Shown: positions 27,088 to 35,403, counted from the first letter of the stretch. The stretch: DNA of 35,535 bases from an uncultured Clostridia bacterium (GCA_944389655.1 CALXND010000010.1:1-35535), one strand, 5' to 3'. Made by a program: numbers and translations. The notes: generated by a model not told the origin, from the letters alone.

Positions 27088-28059
27088 TTAAATATTTTCA
27101 AAATAGGCTTTGAGACACTCAAATAATTCATCTTTACTCTCTATCCTATTTATTTTTTCACGAGTAGCACTTGCATCTTTTAAACCTCTAATATAGTATG
27201 CTAGGTGTTTTCTCATTTCTTTAATTGCAATATTTTCTCCTTTTTCCTTTATTTCTAATTCTATATGCTCTAAAATAATTTGTAGTTTCTCTTCATTTGT
27301 AATTATTCTTTGCTCTTTTCCTTGTAGATAATTTATTATTTCTTCAAAAATAAAAGGATTTCCTATTGCTGCTCTTCCTATCATAATTCCGTCTACATTT
27401 GTTTCTTCAAACATTCTTTTTGCATCTTCTTTGCTCTTTATATCTCCATTTCCTATTACAGGAATTTTTACCGCTTCTTTTACTTTTTTTATAATTTGCC
27501 AGTCAGCTTGTCCAGAATAAAACTCTGCTCTTGTCCTTCCATGTATGGTTATTGCTGAAACTCCTACTTTTTCTAAAATCTTTGCTACTTCTACTGCAAC
27601 TATGCTACTACTATCAAAACCTTTTCTTATTTTTACTGTTACTGGAACTTTAGATTTTTTTACAACTGCTTCTGCCACTTTTTCTAATAGTTCTAAATTT
27701 GTTAGTAATTTGCTTCCATCTCCATTTTTTACTATTTTAGGCGCAGGACAGCCCATATTTACATCTACAATGTCCACAATATTGCTAACATATTCACTCG
27801 CAAATCCCATTGTTTCTATATCACTTCCGAATATTTGAGCTGCTACTGGTCTTTGCTCATCTTCTATGTTAAGAAGCAAATTAGTTTTTGAATCATTATA
27901 AAATAACCCTTTACTACTTACCATTTCAGTACAAGTAAGACCTGCACCATATTTTTCGCATATACGTCTAAATGGCAGGTCTGTTATCCCTGCCATTGGC
28001 GCCAAAAGTATATTGTTTTTTAGTTCTACATTTCCTATTTTTAGTTTCTTTAAATACAT
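27088..28059 (-). CDS. dusB: tRNA-dihydrouridine synthase DusB
   Basis: 323 residues from the ATG at 28059 (GGAG with 7-nt gap; the upstream ATG at 28083 has no such site). FMN-dependent enzyme that reduces uridine in the tRNA D-loop using NADPH. TIM-barrel motifs: LAPMAGITDLPFR, the catalytic-Cys region VDVNMGCPAPKIVKNGDGS, the FMN-binding TIHGRTRAEFYSG and IGNGDI, and MIGRAAIGNP. The C-terminal helical domain is complete. It is framed by structured elements B (5' side) and A (3' side). Confidence 0.95.
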   Translation of the reverse strand: MYLKKLKIGNVELKNNILLAPMAGITDLPFRRICEKYGAGLTCTEMVSSKGLFYNDSKTNLLLNIEDEQRPVAAQIFGSDIETMGFASEYVSNIVDIVDVNMGCPAPKIVKNGDGSKLLTNLELLEKVAEAVVKKSKVPVTVKIRKGFDSSSIVAVEVAKILEKVGVSAITIHGRTRAEFYSGQADWQIIKKVKEAVKIPVIGNGDIKSKEDAKRMFEETNVDGIMIGRAAIGNPFIFEEIINYLQGKEQRIITNEEKLQIILEHIELEIKEKGENIAIKEMRKHLAYYIRGLKDASATREKINRIESKDELFECLKAYFENI

Positions 28060-28381
28060 TTTTATTCTCCATTCATTACCCATCTATCTAGTAGCTCATT
28101 AGTCTTATTATTATAATTCACAGCTTAACGCCCTTTTATATATTCAGATTTAATATATTCAAAATATATGAGAATATGGAATGGAATGTGATTTGAATTA
28201 GAAATTCTATAAAAATTTTGTTAGGGAATCTCACGCCTCGCCGTGAGGGCGCTGACAAAATTTTAGTAGAATTTCTTTGAAAATCAGCTTGACCGACATA
28301 TTAGAAATATATTTTGAATATATTAAATTTGAATGTAGTAGAGACTATTTAAGCTGTGCATTATAAAATTTTATTTACATT
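28060..28381. other. Spacer between dusB and rodA
   Basis: 322 nt with no gene. Nearly all of it is taken up by structured element copy B. No separate rodA terminator is seen outside that element. Confidence 0.7.
28113..28364. repeat. Long rod-like hairpin element, copy B (candidate structured RNA)
   Basis: Same architecture as copy A. Outer stem of 15 positions with one mismatch (28113-28127 / 28350-28364); P1, 28 positions with one wobble (28142-28169 / 28307-28334); conserved internal loop with GAATATGGAATGG and CAGCTTGACCGACATAT; P3, 25 positions with one mismatch and two wobbles (28200-28224 / 28252-28276); conserved 27-nt core (28225-28251), which differs from copy A only in one stem base (CTCACG versus CTCGCG, both pair with CGTGAG) and the 3-nt apex. 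P1 and P3 sequences are unrelated to copy A. It fills the gap between rodA and dusB. Confidence 0.85.
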
Positions 28382-29488
28382 TTAGTCTATAAAAATGGCC
28401 TTTTGTCTTCTTCCAGAAATATTAAGTAATATTCCAATCATTATAAAATTGCTAAGCAATGAACTACCACCATAACTTACAAATGGAAGAGGTATTCCTG
28501 TTATAGGAAGAAGCCCCATTGTCATTCCTATGTTTTCTAGCATGTGGAAGAAAAATACTCCCGCTATTCCCATTGCAATATATGAACCCATATCGTCTTT
28601 TGCAGTTTTTGCCACATATAGTGCTTTTGTGACCAGCACCACATATAGAATTATAACTCCTGCTGCTACAATAAATCCCATTTCTTCACCTATTAAAGCG
28701 AAGATAAAGTCGGTTGTTTTTGGGTATAAAAAGCCTAATTGGGTTTGGTTTCCTTTAAATAATCCCATTCCAAATAGTTCTCCTGCCCCTATTGCAAGTT
28801 TTGATTGTATAATATTGTATCCAGCTCCTCTTGGGTCTAGGTCTGGGTTTAAAAATACATCTATTCTTGTTTTAGCATGCTCTGGAAGTACGAAGAAATA
28901 TAGTAATGGCACCGCTATAATTACTAATAATATTGCAGATATTATATACCTCTTTTTTATTCCTGCTGTAAATAATATGAATACTAGTGCCATAATAAAT
29001 GCTAATGCTGTTCCATAATCTGGTTGTTTAATTATTAGTAATGTTGGAACTGCAAATACTAGTAAAACTAGTAATAGTTTTGGTATTCTACTTATTTCAT
29101 CTCTACCATTTTTTTGGATTTTACATATAACAAATGTAAGCATTAAAATTGTTATGATTTTGGCAAGTTCTGCTGGTTGAATTGAAAATGGCCCTATATT
29201 AAACCAACTTGTTGCACCATTTATTGGTTCTGTAAATAATACTGCTATGAGAAGCATTATTATTATTCCATACAGAATTGGGGATATTTTTACTATAAAA
29301 TCATAATCTATAAATATTATTATTATCATAACAGGAATACTTATTGCAACCCACATAATTTGCTTTTTTAATTCTTCATAGTCTGAGTTTTTGGTTGCCG
29401 ATGTTAATGCAACCAAACCAATTGCTATTAGTATTAGGGTGCATATTAGTATTCCCCATTCAATATTTTTAAGAATTTTTCTCTTCAT
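28382..29488 (-). CDS. rodA: Rod-shape SEDS glycosyltransferase RodA
   Basis: 368 residues from the ATG at 29488 (GAGG, 6-nt gap). A polytopic membrane protein with about ten helices that polymerises lipid II in the elongation machinery together with a class B PBP. SEDS landmarks: GATSWFNIGPFSIQPAELAK, KQPDYGTAL, the extracellular loop LDPRGAGYNIIQSKLAIGAG (residue strings shortened in the family logo to GYQ..QS), and ITGIPLPFVSYGGSSL. RodA is preferred to FtsW because of the min genes upstream. It overlaps the minE end by 20 nt, suggesting translational coupling. Confidence 0.93.
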   Translation of the reverse strand: MKRKILKNIEWGILICTLILIAIGLVALTSATKNSDYEELKKQIMWVAISIPVMIIIIFIDYDFIVKISPILYGIIIMLLIAVLFTEPINGATSWFNIGPFSIQPAELAKIITILMLTFVICKIQKNGRDEISRIPKLLLVLLVFAVPTLLIIKQPDYGTALAFIMALVFILFTAGIKKRYIISAILLVIIAVPLLYFFVLPEHAKTRIDVFLNPDLDPRGAGYNIIQSKLAIGAGELFGMGLFKGNQTQLGFLYPKTTDFIFALIGEEMGFIVAAGVIILYVVLVTKALYVAKTAKDDMGSYIAMGIAGVFFFHMLENIGMTMGLLPITGIPLPFVSYGGSSLLSNFIMIGILLNISGRRQKAIFID

Positions 29489-30044
29489 TATCAACCTCAC
29501 TTGCTATATTGTTTGCTTTGCCATTACTTGAAGCTTGGTCTTCCTCTTCTCTATCCGTTTCTGAGCTACTTTCTATATTTTGCCCTTTATTTTCATAACT
29601 TTTTTCTTGTACTTCATCTGATAATTCTTCGTTTGCTTTTTCTACATTTTCTGTTTCTTCTAGAACTTTTTCTGAATTGCTTTCTAATTTATCGTTATGA
29701 ATTTCTTCTTGCGCTTTTGTATCATTTTTACTTTTTCCTTCTAATTTTCTAGCTTCGTTTTTTATTGTAATTATTGGTATATTAGCATATAAAGCTGGTG
29801 CTCCTACTCCACCATCTTCATTTTCTTTATTTGTTAGTCTAACGTCCATTGCCTTTTCATCTATATCTATATATTTTTTTATTACTTCAATTATTTCCTG
29901 CTTCATCATTTCTAAAAAGTCTGCCGAGATATTTGCTCTATCTTGCGCTAAAACTAAGTGCAATCTTTCTTTAGCAGTACTTTTTGATTCTTCTTTTTCG
30001 CTTTTCTTAAATTTTTTGAAAAACTTTGTAATGTTATTAAACAT
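29469..30044 (-). CDS. minE: Cell division topological specificity factor MinE with long acidic tail
   Basis: 191 residues, about twice the usual MinE length. The first 95 residues are MinE: an amphipathic basic start (FNNITKFFKKFKK), the MinD-contacting segment KERLHLVLAQDRA and the topological domain (MMKQEIIEVIKKYIDID, IPIITIK). The last roughly 96 residues are a low-complexity Glu/Asn/Ser/Lys tail with no recognisable domain. MinE stimulates the MinD ATPase and drives pole-to-pole oscillation, so the Z-ring forms at midcell. GGAGG precedes the ATG. It lies between minD (18-nt gap) and rodA (overlap); minC is not adjacent downstream. Confidence 0.92.
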   Translation of the reverse strand: MFNNITKFFKKFKKSEKEESKSTAKERLHLVLAQDRANISADFLEMMKQEIIEVIKKYIDIDEKAMDVRLTNKENEDGGVGAPALYANIPIITIKNEARKLEGKSKNDTKAQEEIHNDKLESNSEKVLEETENVEKANEELSDEVQEKSYENKGQNIESSSETDREEEDQASSNGKANNIASEVDNEEKNS

Positions 30045-30062
30045 ATTAAACCTCCGCTAGTA

Positions 30063-30863
30063 TTAATGTTTACCTTTTGCGAAAAAACTTTTTACTTTAC
30101 TAAATAAACCATCTTTTCTTCCAGGAATTGTTACATCTATATTTTCTCCTAGTACTCTTCTTGCTATTTCCATATAAGCTTTTCCAGATGGTGCTTTGTC
30201 TTTTACAACAACCGGTTCTCCTTTATTCGTTTGAGTTATTATATATTCGTCATCTGGTACAACACCTATTAAATCAATAGATAAAAGATCTACAATATCT
30301 TCTACATCCATCATCTCGCCTTTTTTTATCATTGCAGGTCTTATTCTATTTATAATTAATTCTGGATTTTTTATTTCAGATGCTTCCAATAATCCTATTA
30401 TTCTGTCTGCATCTCTTATAGCAGATATTTCTGCTGTTGTAACAACAATTGCTCTATTGGCTCCTGCTATCGCATTTTTGAATCCTTGTTCTATTCCTGC
30501 TGGACAATCTATTAGTATATAATCAAATTCCTCTTTTAGTTTATTTATAAGTTCTTTCATTTGTTCTTCATTTATTGCACTTTTATCTCTTGTTTGGGCC
30601 GCTGGTAATAGGAATAATTCATTGAATCTTTTATCTTTTATAAGGGCTTGTCTTAGTTTACATTTTTCTTCTACAACATCTACTATGTCATATACTATTC
30701 TATTTTCTAGTCCCATTACAACATCTAGATTTCTAAGCCCAATATCTGTGTCTACCAAAGCTACTTTTTTACCTTTTAAGGCTAACGCTGAACCAAGATT
30801 AGCTGTTGTAGTTGTTTTTCCTACTCCACCTTTTCCGGATGTTATAACTATAACCTCTCCCAT
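30063..30863 (-). CDS. minD: Septum site-determining ATPase MinD
   Basis: 266 residues from the ATG at 30863, chosen because AGGAGG lies 7 nt upstream; the earlier in-frame start (30911) is unsupported. ParA/MinD-type ATPase that dimerises on the membrane with ATP. Deviant Walker A GKGGVGKTT at residues 10-18, switch I VDTDIGLRNLD, Walker B DYILIDCPAGIEQG, and a C-terminal basic amphipathic membrane helix (GLFSKVKSFFAKGK). First gene of minD-minE-rodA. No minC precedes it here: the upstream gene is a LamG protein with its own terminator. Confidence 0.96.
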   Translation of the reverse strand: MGEVIVITSGKGGVGKTTTTANLGSALALKGKKVALVDTDIGLRNLDVVMGLENRIVYDIVDVVEEKCKLRQALIKDKRFNELFLLPAAQTRDKSAINEEQMKELINKLKEEFDYILIDCPAGIEQGFKNAIAGANRAIVVTTAEISAIRDADRIIGLLEASEIKNPELIINRIRPAMIKKGEMMDVEDIVDLLSIDLIGVVPDDEYIITQTNKGEPVVVKDKAPSGKAYMEIARRVLGENIDVTIPGRKDGLFSKVKSFFAKGKH

Positions 30864-30922
30864 ATATTTTCCTCCTTGTATTTTTGTACTGTTTACAATA
30901 AAAATGCACAATTTTAAACATT

Positions 30923-30951
30923 ATTATATACGCAAAAGCCTAAAAGGTCAA
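30923..30951 (-). promoter_or_regulatory. Sigma-A promoter of minD-minE-rodA
   Basis: On the minus strand TTGACC (30951-30946), a 17-bp spacer and TATAAT (30928-30923), between the LamG gene terminator and minD. Confidence 0.78.
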
Positions 30952-30969
30952 TGTTTTAAAGGAAAATTA

Positions 30970-31000
30970 AGAAAAAAGTTAAGAATCTTTCTTAACTTTT
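30970..31000 (-). terminator. Terminator of the LamG gene
   Basis: A 12-bp perfect stem (30974-30985 / 30989-31000) with a 3-nt loop and a T-run on the minus strand, 2 nt past the stop codon. Confidence 0.85.
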
Positions 31001-31002
31001 AT

Positions 31003-31878
31003 TTAAAAATTATATTCGCTTCTGGCTTTTTGATAAGCATTTCTTATTTCGCTATCACTTAGCACTCTATTATATACTAAAAAATTATACATTTTTAAGT
31101 TCGTTGCATTTTGTCCATTATTTCTTGTTGCTAAGATTCTAATATTATTACTTGTTTTTAGTCCAATAGTATTATTTACGGTTGCTTTTAGTTCGCCATT
31201 CTCATAAAATTTCATTTCTGTATTATTCAATGTAACAGCATAATTATAAATTCCATTTTTATTAAAAGTATAATCGTATTTACACTGGTTTAATGAATTT
31301 GCTCCTCTGTTTGTAATAAAAGACTGATAATTAAAAACTCCATTAAAACTACTTGTATCTGTATCTCCCCATATTGCACCAGATAATTTATTTCCATTTA
31401 TTGTATATATAATAGTTCTTTCTGTATTATTTAAACTTATTGGTGTGTCAACATATGAATCTAAGTTTCCATCATGATTTGATAGTGTAATGCAATTTTT
31501 TTCCCAATAGAATTCTGAGGTATTAGGTGTTTTAGAAAATATGCCATCATTATCATTACCGCTTAAGTCTTTCCAAATATTGGTTATACTACTATGTCCA
31601 TTTCCCGTATTGTTATTTCCATCATAGTATAGTATTAAACCGTCTTTTGTATATTCTCCTTCTGGTTCTACTTTTTTTGTTAGGACACTATATATTTCTG
31701 CGGCTTTTTCATTATCTGCTTCATAAGACTCTTTTACTTTCATTGCTGTTGTTAGTTGCTCTCTTTTTACTACATTGGATGTTAAAAATACTGCCATTAG
31801 TATAATTAGCATTCCTAGTAAAACCACCGAGGTATATACTGCCATAGAGCCTTTATTTTCTTTTATTTTTACTAACAT
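31003..31878 (-). CDS. Secreted LamG/concanavalin-A-like domain protein with pilin-like N-terminus
   Basis: 291 residues. The N-terminus (ENKGSMAVYTSVVLLGML) is a TadE/pilin-like KGS motif followed by one hydrophobic helix, then a charged stalk. From about residue 80 a LamG-type jelly roll begins: DGLILYYDGNNN, WKDLSGNDNDG, then NGIYNYAVTLNN, KFYENGELKATVNNT and the closing NFLVYNRVLSDSEI, all typical of that fold. It is presumably surface-exposed and binds glycans or other ligands; the target is unknown. AGGAGG precedes the ATG by 7 nt. It has its own terminator and is separate from the min operon. Confidence 0.8.
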   Translation of the reverse strand: MLVKIKENKGSMAVYTSVVLLGMLIILMAVFLTSNVVKREQLTTAMKVKESYEADNEKAAEIYSVLTKKVEPEGEYTKDGLILYYDGNNNTGNGHSSITNIWKDLSGNDNDGIFSKTPNTSEFYWEKNCITLSNHDGNLDSYVDTPISLNNTERTIIYTINGNKLSGAIWGDTDTSSFNGVFNYQSFITNRGANSLNQCKYDYTFNKNGIYNYAVTLNNTEMKFYENGELKATVNNTIGLKTSNNIRILATRNNGQNATNLKMYNFLVYNRVLSDSEIRNAYQKARSEYNF

Positions 31879-31994
31879 ATTTATTCCTCCTTGGTTTATT
31901 AATTAATATGATAATTCAACTTAAAAATAATGTCAATTATTTATATTTATTTTTTGATTTTTTTGTAATAATATGCAATATTTTTTGAAAACCA

Positions 31995-32023
31995 TTGATA
32001 AGTTTGCAAAAAAAATATATAAT
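31995..32023 (+). promoter_or_regulatory. Sigma-A promoter of lepB-holB-ricT
   Basis: TTGATA (31995-32000), a 17-bp spacer and TATAAT (32018-32023). Confidence 0.8.
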
Positions 32024-32050
32024 ATATGTTAGATTGCAAACAAGAGAGGA

Positions 32051-32704
32051 ATGAATTTAGAGATGAAAATAAGTGATAGGGCAAAAGATATTATTGAGTG
32101 GATTGTATGTATCTTAATTGCATTTATTCTTGCTTTATTAATAAGATATTATATAGGAACTCCAACCATTGTTAAACAACCTTCAATGTATCCTACTTTA
32201 AAAGAAAATCAACGTTTAATTTTAAATAGATGGACTAGAACTACTAAACAAATGCCTGAACGTGGTGATATTATTACTTTCGAAGCTCCTTCAATGACAT
32301 ATGTTTCTGAAGACCGTTTTAATAACAATGTAATTGCTCGATATGAAAATGAACCTACAAATTGGTTTAGCAAGTTTGTTTATTATGTTTTAGAAATAGG
32401 GAAAGAAAGTTATATAAAAAGAGTAATTGGTTTACCTGGTGATCATATCCAAATTAAAGATGGTAAAGTATTTGTAAATGGTTCTGAATTAGATGAGCCA
32501 TATTTGCAAGAAGGTGTAGCTACAAATGCAGAAAGTCCTGTTTTTACAGATTTAGTTGTTCCAGATAATTGTGTATTTGCTATGGGAGATAACAGGGAAC
32601 ATTCTACTGATTCTAGATCTTTTGGTTGTATTCCTTTAGAAAAAATTGAAGGAAAAGTATGGCTTAGATTTTGGCCTTTAAATTTATTTGGAAAAATAAA
32701 CTAG
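32051..32704 (+). CDS. lepB: Type I signal peptidase
   Basis: 217 residues. Membrane-bound serine protease that removes signal peptides. One N-terminal helix (about 13-36), then the nucleophile Ser45 in KQPSMYPTL and the general-base Lys in SYIKRVIGLPGD, with the signature VFAMGDNREHSTDSRSFG near the C-terminus. An insertion of about 30 residues lies between box B and the Lys (VSEDRFNNNVIARYENEP). The start is uncertain: AGAGG is too close to the ATG at 32051, and the ATG at 32063 is an alternative that shortens it by 4 residues. First gene of a plus-strand operon. Confidence 0.93.
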   Translation: MNLEMKISDRAKDIIEWIVCILIAFILALLIRYYIGTPTIVKQPSMYPTLKENQRLILNRWTRTTKQMPERGDIITFEAPSMTYVSEDRFNNNVIARYENEPTNWFSKFVYYVLEIGKESYIKRVIGLPGDHIQIKDGKVFVNGSELDEPYLQEGVATNAESPVFTDLVVPDNCVFAMGDNREHSTDSRSFGCIPLEKIEGKVWLRFWPLNLFGKIN

Positions 32705-32717
32705 GTGAGGTGAAAAT

Positions 32718-33633
32718 TTGAATTTTATTAATATTATAGGAAATGATAAAGTAAAAGAATTATTAACTAACTCCATAAATTCAAATAATTTAGTCCATAG
32801 CTACATGTTTGTTGGGCCTGATGGTATTGGTAAAAAACTTTTTGCAACTGAACTTTCTAAAATAGTACTATGTACTTCTACTGAAAAAGCTTGCAATAGC
32901 TGTTCTTCTTGCATAAAGTTTAATAGTAACAATCATCCCGACTTTACTATAATTGATTCAGAAGATGGTAAAAACATAAAAATAGGTCAAATCCGATTAT
33001 TGCAAGAACAAATATCCGAAAAGCCTATAGTATCCGATAAGAAAGTATATATTATTAATAACTCTGATTTAATGACTGTTGAGGCTCAAAATTGCTTACT
33101 AAAGACTTTAGAAGAGCCTCCAGAATATGCATTAATTATACTTATTTTATCTAATGAAAACAAATTGCTAAATACTATCAAATCAAGATGTACAAAGATT
33201 TCATTTAATAAATTAACTAGCGAAGATTTACAAACTTATTCTAGAACTAATAATCTTGAAATTAACGATACTTTATTAAATATTTGTGATCGGTAGCATT
33301 GGTAAATTGATAAAATTGCAAAATAATATTGAAATATATAAGTCGTTGGATAATATTGTAGATGATATTGATACAAAAGACATTGCTGATATTTGGCAAG
33401 AATCTGAAATATTATATAAATCTAAAGATAGCATCAATAATTTGCTTGATTATTTAAATATAGTATTTTTTAATAAATTATTAAATTCAAAGAATAAAGA
33501 ATTTATAATTGCTATTAAAATTGTAGAAAATACGAAAAAGAGATTAGCTAGTAATGCAAATTATGATATGTGTATAGATAATCTTTTGCTCAAAATATGG
33601 GAGGATTTTAATGAAAATAATTGTAGGAGTTAG
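32718..33633 (+). CDS. holB: DNA polymerase III delta' subunit HolB, frameshifted in this sequence
   Basis: Two overlapping frames together give a full-length delta' (about 304 residues). Frame one (32718-33296) has the modified P-loop GPDGIGKKLFA, the zinc-binding CNSCSSC, and LLKTLEEPPEYALIIL with SRC. It ends ICDR then TAG. The second frame (33286-33633) continues with GSIGKLIKLQNN and the C-terminal helical domain. Dropping the C at 33291 gives ICDGSIGK and one continuous protein. Delta' is part of the clamp loader and normally essential, so a sequencing error is likely. Start is TTG with AGGTGAGG upstream. Its end overlaps ricT. Confidence 0.85.
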
Positions 33634-34537
33634 GTTTAAAAAAACCGGGAAAATATATTTTTTTGACCCAGGAGATTTACGAGTTAGTGTTAAAAATAAA
33701 GTTATGGTTGAAACTTCTCTTGGAGAAGAATTAGGAGAGGTAGTTGTAAAAAAGAAACTTTATCATGTTGATGATTTAAATACCCCCCTAAAGAAGATAA
33801 TTAGAATTGCTAGTCATAAAGATATAAAACATTTTGAAGATAATAAAAAGAAAGAAAAAGAGGCTTTTAAAGTATGTCAGAATAAAATTAAGAAGTTGAA
33901 TCTTGCTATGAATTTAACAGACGTTGAATATAGCTTTGATAATAGTAAACTTTTATTTTATTTTACGGCAGACGGCAGAATAGATTTTAGAGAATTAGTA
34001 AAGGAATTAGCTGCTATTTTTAAAACCAGAATAGAATTGAGACAAATTGGTGTACGTGATGAGGTAAAAAGAATTGGAGGTAATGGCGTTTGTGGAAGAG
34101 AACTTTGTTGTTGTTCTTTTTTAAACAATTTCGAGACTGTTTCTATAAAAATGGCTAAAGAGCAAAATATGTCTCTTAATCCTTCTAAGATATCTGGCAA
34201 TTGTGGTAGACTTATGTGTTGTTTAAAATACGAACAAGATGTATATGAAGATAAGTTAAGTCACCTACCTAAAATTGGTGCAATAGTTAAAACAGAAGAT
34301 GGCGAAGGAACTGTTGATTCAATTGAAACTTTAAAGGAAATAGTTAAAGTTAAGTTAAAAGATGAAAACAATGAAACATATTATAAAAAATATGAAGCTA
34401 AAGATATAAAAATTATTAAAAATGCATCTTCTGAAATAATTGACGAAGAGGAAAAAGCAAATATGGAAGAGCTTCAAAAATTGGAAGAATTGGAAAAGCA
34501 GGATTCTAAAGAAGATAATGATGATATCTACGATTAA
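33611..34537 (+). CDS. ricT: PSP1-domain protein RicT (YaaT)
   Basis: 308 residues. The PSP1 domain is in the N-terminal two thirds: VGVRFKKTGKIYFFDPG, then ELRQIGVRDEVKRIGG. It carries two Cys clusters, CGRELCCCSF and CGRLMCCLKYE, which in the B. subtilis Ric complex (RicA-RicF-RicT) take part in 4Fe-4S binding; that complex assists RNase Y mRNA processing and affects sporulation and competence. The last 45 residues are acidic. GGGAGG with a 6-nt gap precedes the ATG, and the start lies within holB, a conserved order in Firmicutes. Confidence 0.92.
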   Translation: MKIIVGVRFKKTGKIYFFDPGDLRVSVKNKVMVETSLGEELGEVVVKKKLYHVDDLNTPLKKIIRIASHKDIKHFEDNKKKEKEAFKVCQNKIKKLNLAMNLTDVEYSFDNSKLLFYFTADGRIDFRELVKELAAIFKTRIELRQIGVRDEVKRIGGNGVCGRELCCCSFLNNFETVSIKMAKEQNMSLNPSKISGNCGRLMCCLKYEQDVYEDKLSHLPKIGAIVKTEDGEGTVDSIETLKEIVKVKLKDENNETYYKKYEAKDIKIIKNASSEIIDEEEKANMEELQKLEELEKQDSKEDNDDIYD

Positions 34538-34600
34538 ATTTTAATATAGAATTGATAATTAAAATTTTAAGATGTTATTAATTTTAATTAATATAGAAGA

Positions 34601-34634
34601 TAAATGAAGATATCGAGAGATAATCGTTCATTTA
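34601..34634 (+). promoter_or_regulatory. Leader hairpin of the ferredoxin gene
   Basis: An 8-bp stem TAAATGAA / TTCATTTA (34601-34608 / 34627-34634) that ends 7 nt before the AGGAGGTG ribosome binding site. Role unknown. Confidence 0.35.
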
Positions 34635-34655
34635 TAGCGATAGGAGGTGAATGCA

Positions 34656-34829
34656 ATGGCTTATAAGATTACTGATAAATGCATTAGTTGTGGTGCTTGT
34701 GCAGCAGCATGCCCAATGCAATGTATATCTCAAGGAGATGAAAGATATGTAATTGACGAATCTGTATGTATAGGATGCGGTTCATGTGCTGCAACATGTC
34801 CTGTAGGAGCACCAGAGGACAATGAATAA
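34656..34829 (+). CDS. 2[4Fe-4S] ferredoxin
   Basis: 57 residues, the classic clostridial ferredoxin size. Two CxxCxxCxxxCP clusters: CISCGACAAACP and CIGCGSCAATCP. It is a soluble low-potential electron carrier for oxidoreductases such as hydrogenase and pyruvate:ferredoxin oxidoreductase. The ATG at 34656 lies 8 nt after AGGAGG, so I prefer it to the GTG at 34647. It has its own terminator. Confidence 0.96.
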   Translation: MAYKITDKCISCGACAAACPMQCISQGDERYVIDESVCIGCGSCAATCPVGAPEDNE

Positions 34830-34853
34830 TATCTTACATATTAACATATAATA

Positions 34854-34886
34854 AAAAAGGATGTATTTATTACATTCTTTTTATTT
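34854..34886 (+). terminator. Terminator of the ferredoxin gene
   Basis: A 12-position stem (34854-34865 / 34871-34882) with one G-T wobble and a 5-nt loop, ending in a T-rich tract. Confidence 0.75.
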
Positions 34887-34933
34887 AATTGGATTATAGC
34901 CATATTAACTGAAAAGGATATACTCACATCTTC

Positions 34934-34967
34934 TTTAGGATTTCCTTCTTATAGTCGGAAACCTAAA
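34934..34967. other. Hairpin in the spacer before the DUF4190 gene
   Basis: TTTAGG-A-TTTCC pairs with GGAAA-CCTAAA, 11 pairs with one bulged A and an 11-nt loop. It lies upstream of the DUF4190 promoter, so it is not part of that leader. No T-run follows. The rest of 34887-35054 shows nothing I can name. Confidence 0.35.
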
Positions 34968-35054
34968 TTGCTACGAATAAGGGGCAACATTTGTCGTTTT
35001 GTTCTTATAATTTAATTAAATACAATAATTTATTAATTTTTTCTTAATTTTTTA

Positions 35055-35083
35055 TTGCTATTTTTTAATTTATATTGTATAAT
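35055..35083 (+). promoter_or_regulatory. Sigma-A promoter of the DUF4190 gene
   Basis: TTGCTA (35055-35060), a 17-bp spacer and TATAAT (35078-35083). Confidence 0.7.
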
Positions 35084-35118
35084 TATTACATATTATGTCG
35101 AAATAAGGAGGATGGTTT

Positions 35119-35403
35119 ATGGAAGAAAAGAAATCTAATGGATTAGCTATAGCAGCTTTAGTACTAGGTATTGTATCTATTGTATTTAGCTTTATAGGTC
35201 TTTCTTGGTTAGGTTTAATACTTGGTATAGTTGGTATAATTTTAGCTGTAATGGCTAAAAAGAAAAATCCAACAGGAATGGCAACCGCAGGTTTAGTACT
35301 TTCTATAATAGGTACTGTTCTTTGTGCACTTATATTTGTTGCTTGCGTAGCATGCATCGGTGCAGTAGGAACAGCTGGTGGAATTGCATCATCATTATAT
35401 TAA
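35119..35403 (+). CDS. DUF4190-type small membrane protein
   Basis: 94 residues. A short charged start (MEEKKSNG) is followed by two hydrophobic hairpins (about 9-45 and 53-85) with internal repeats of the type GLAIAALVLGIVSIVFSFIG and TAGLVLSIIGTVLCALIF, separated by a basic KKKNPTG turn. This is the usual DUF4190 pattern; the function of the family is unknown. AGGAGG with a 7-nt gap precedes the ATG. Single-gene unit with own promoter and terminator. Confidence 0.85.
   Translation: MEEKKSNGLAIAALVLGIVSIVFSFIGLSWLGLILGIVGIILAVMAKKKNPTGMATAGLVLSIIGTVLCALIFVACVACIGAVGTAGGIASSLY

Noticed and set aside
26784-27131. 115-codon open frame on the minus strand downstream of dusB
   Set aside because: It runs through hairpin element A and into the dusB end in another frame, with no ribosome binding site and no family motif.
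26761-28364. The hairpin elements as a simple MITE or integron attC pair
   Set aside because: Terminal helices are not conserved between copies, no target duplications were evident by eye, and attC-type end motifs are absent.
33286-33296. Programmed ribosomal frameshift in holB
   Set aside because: No slippery heptamer or following stem-loop is visible at the overlap.
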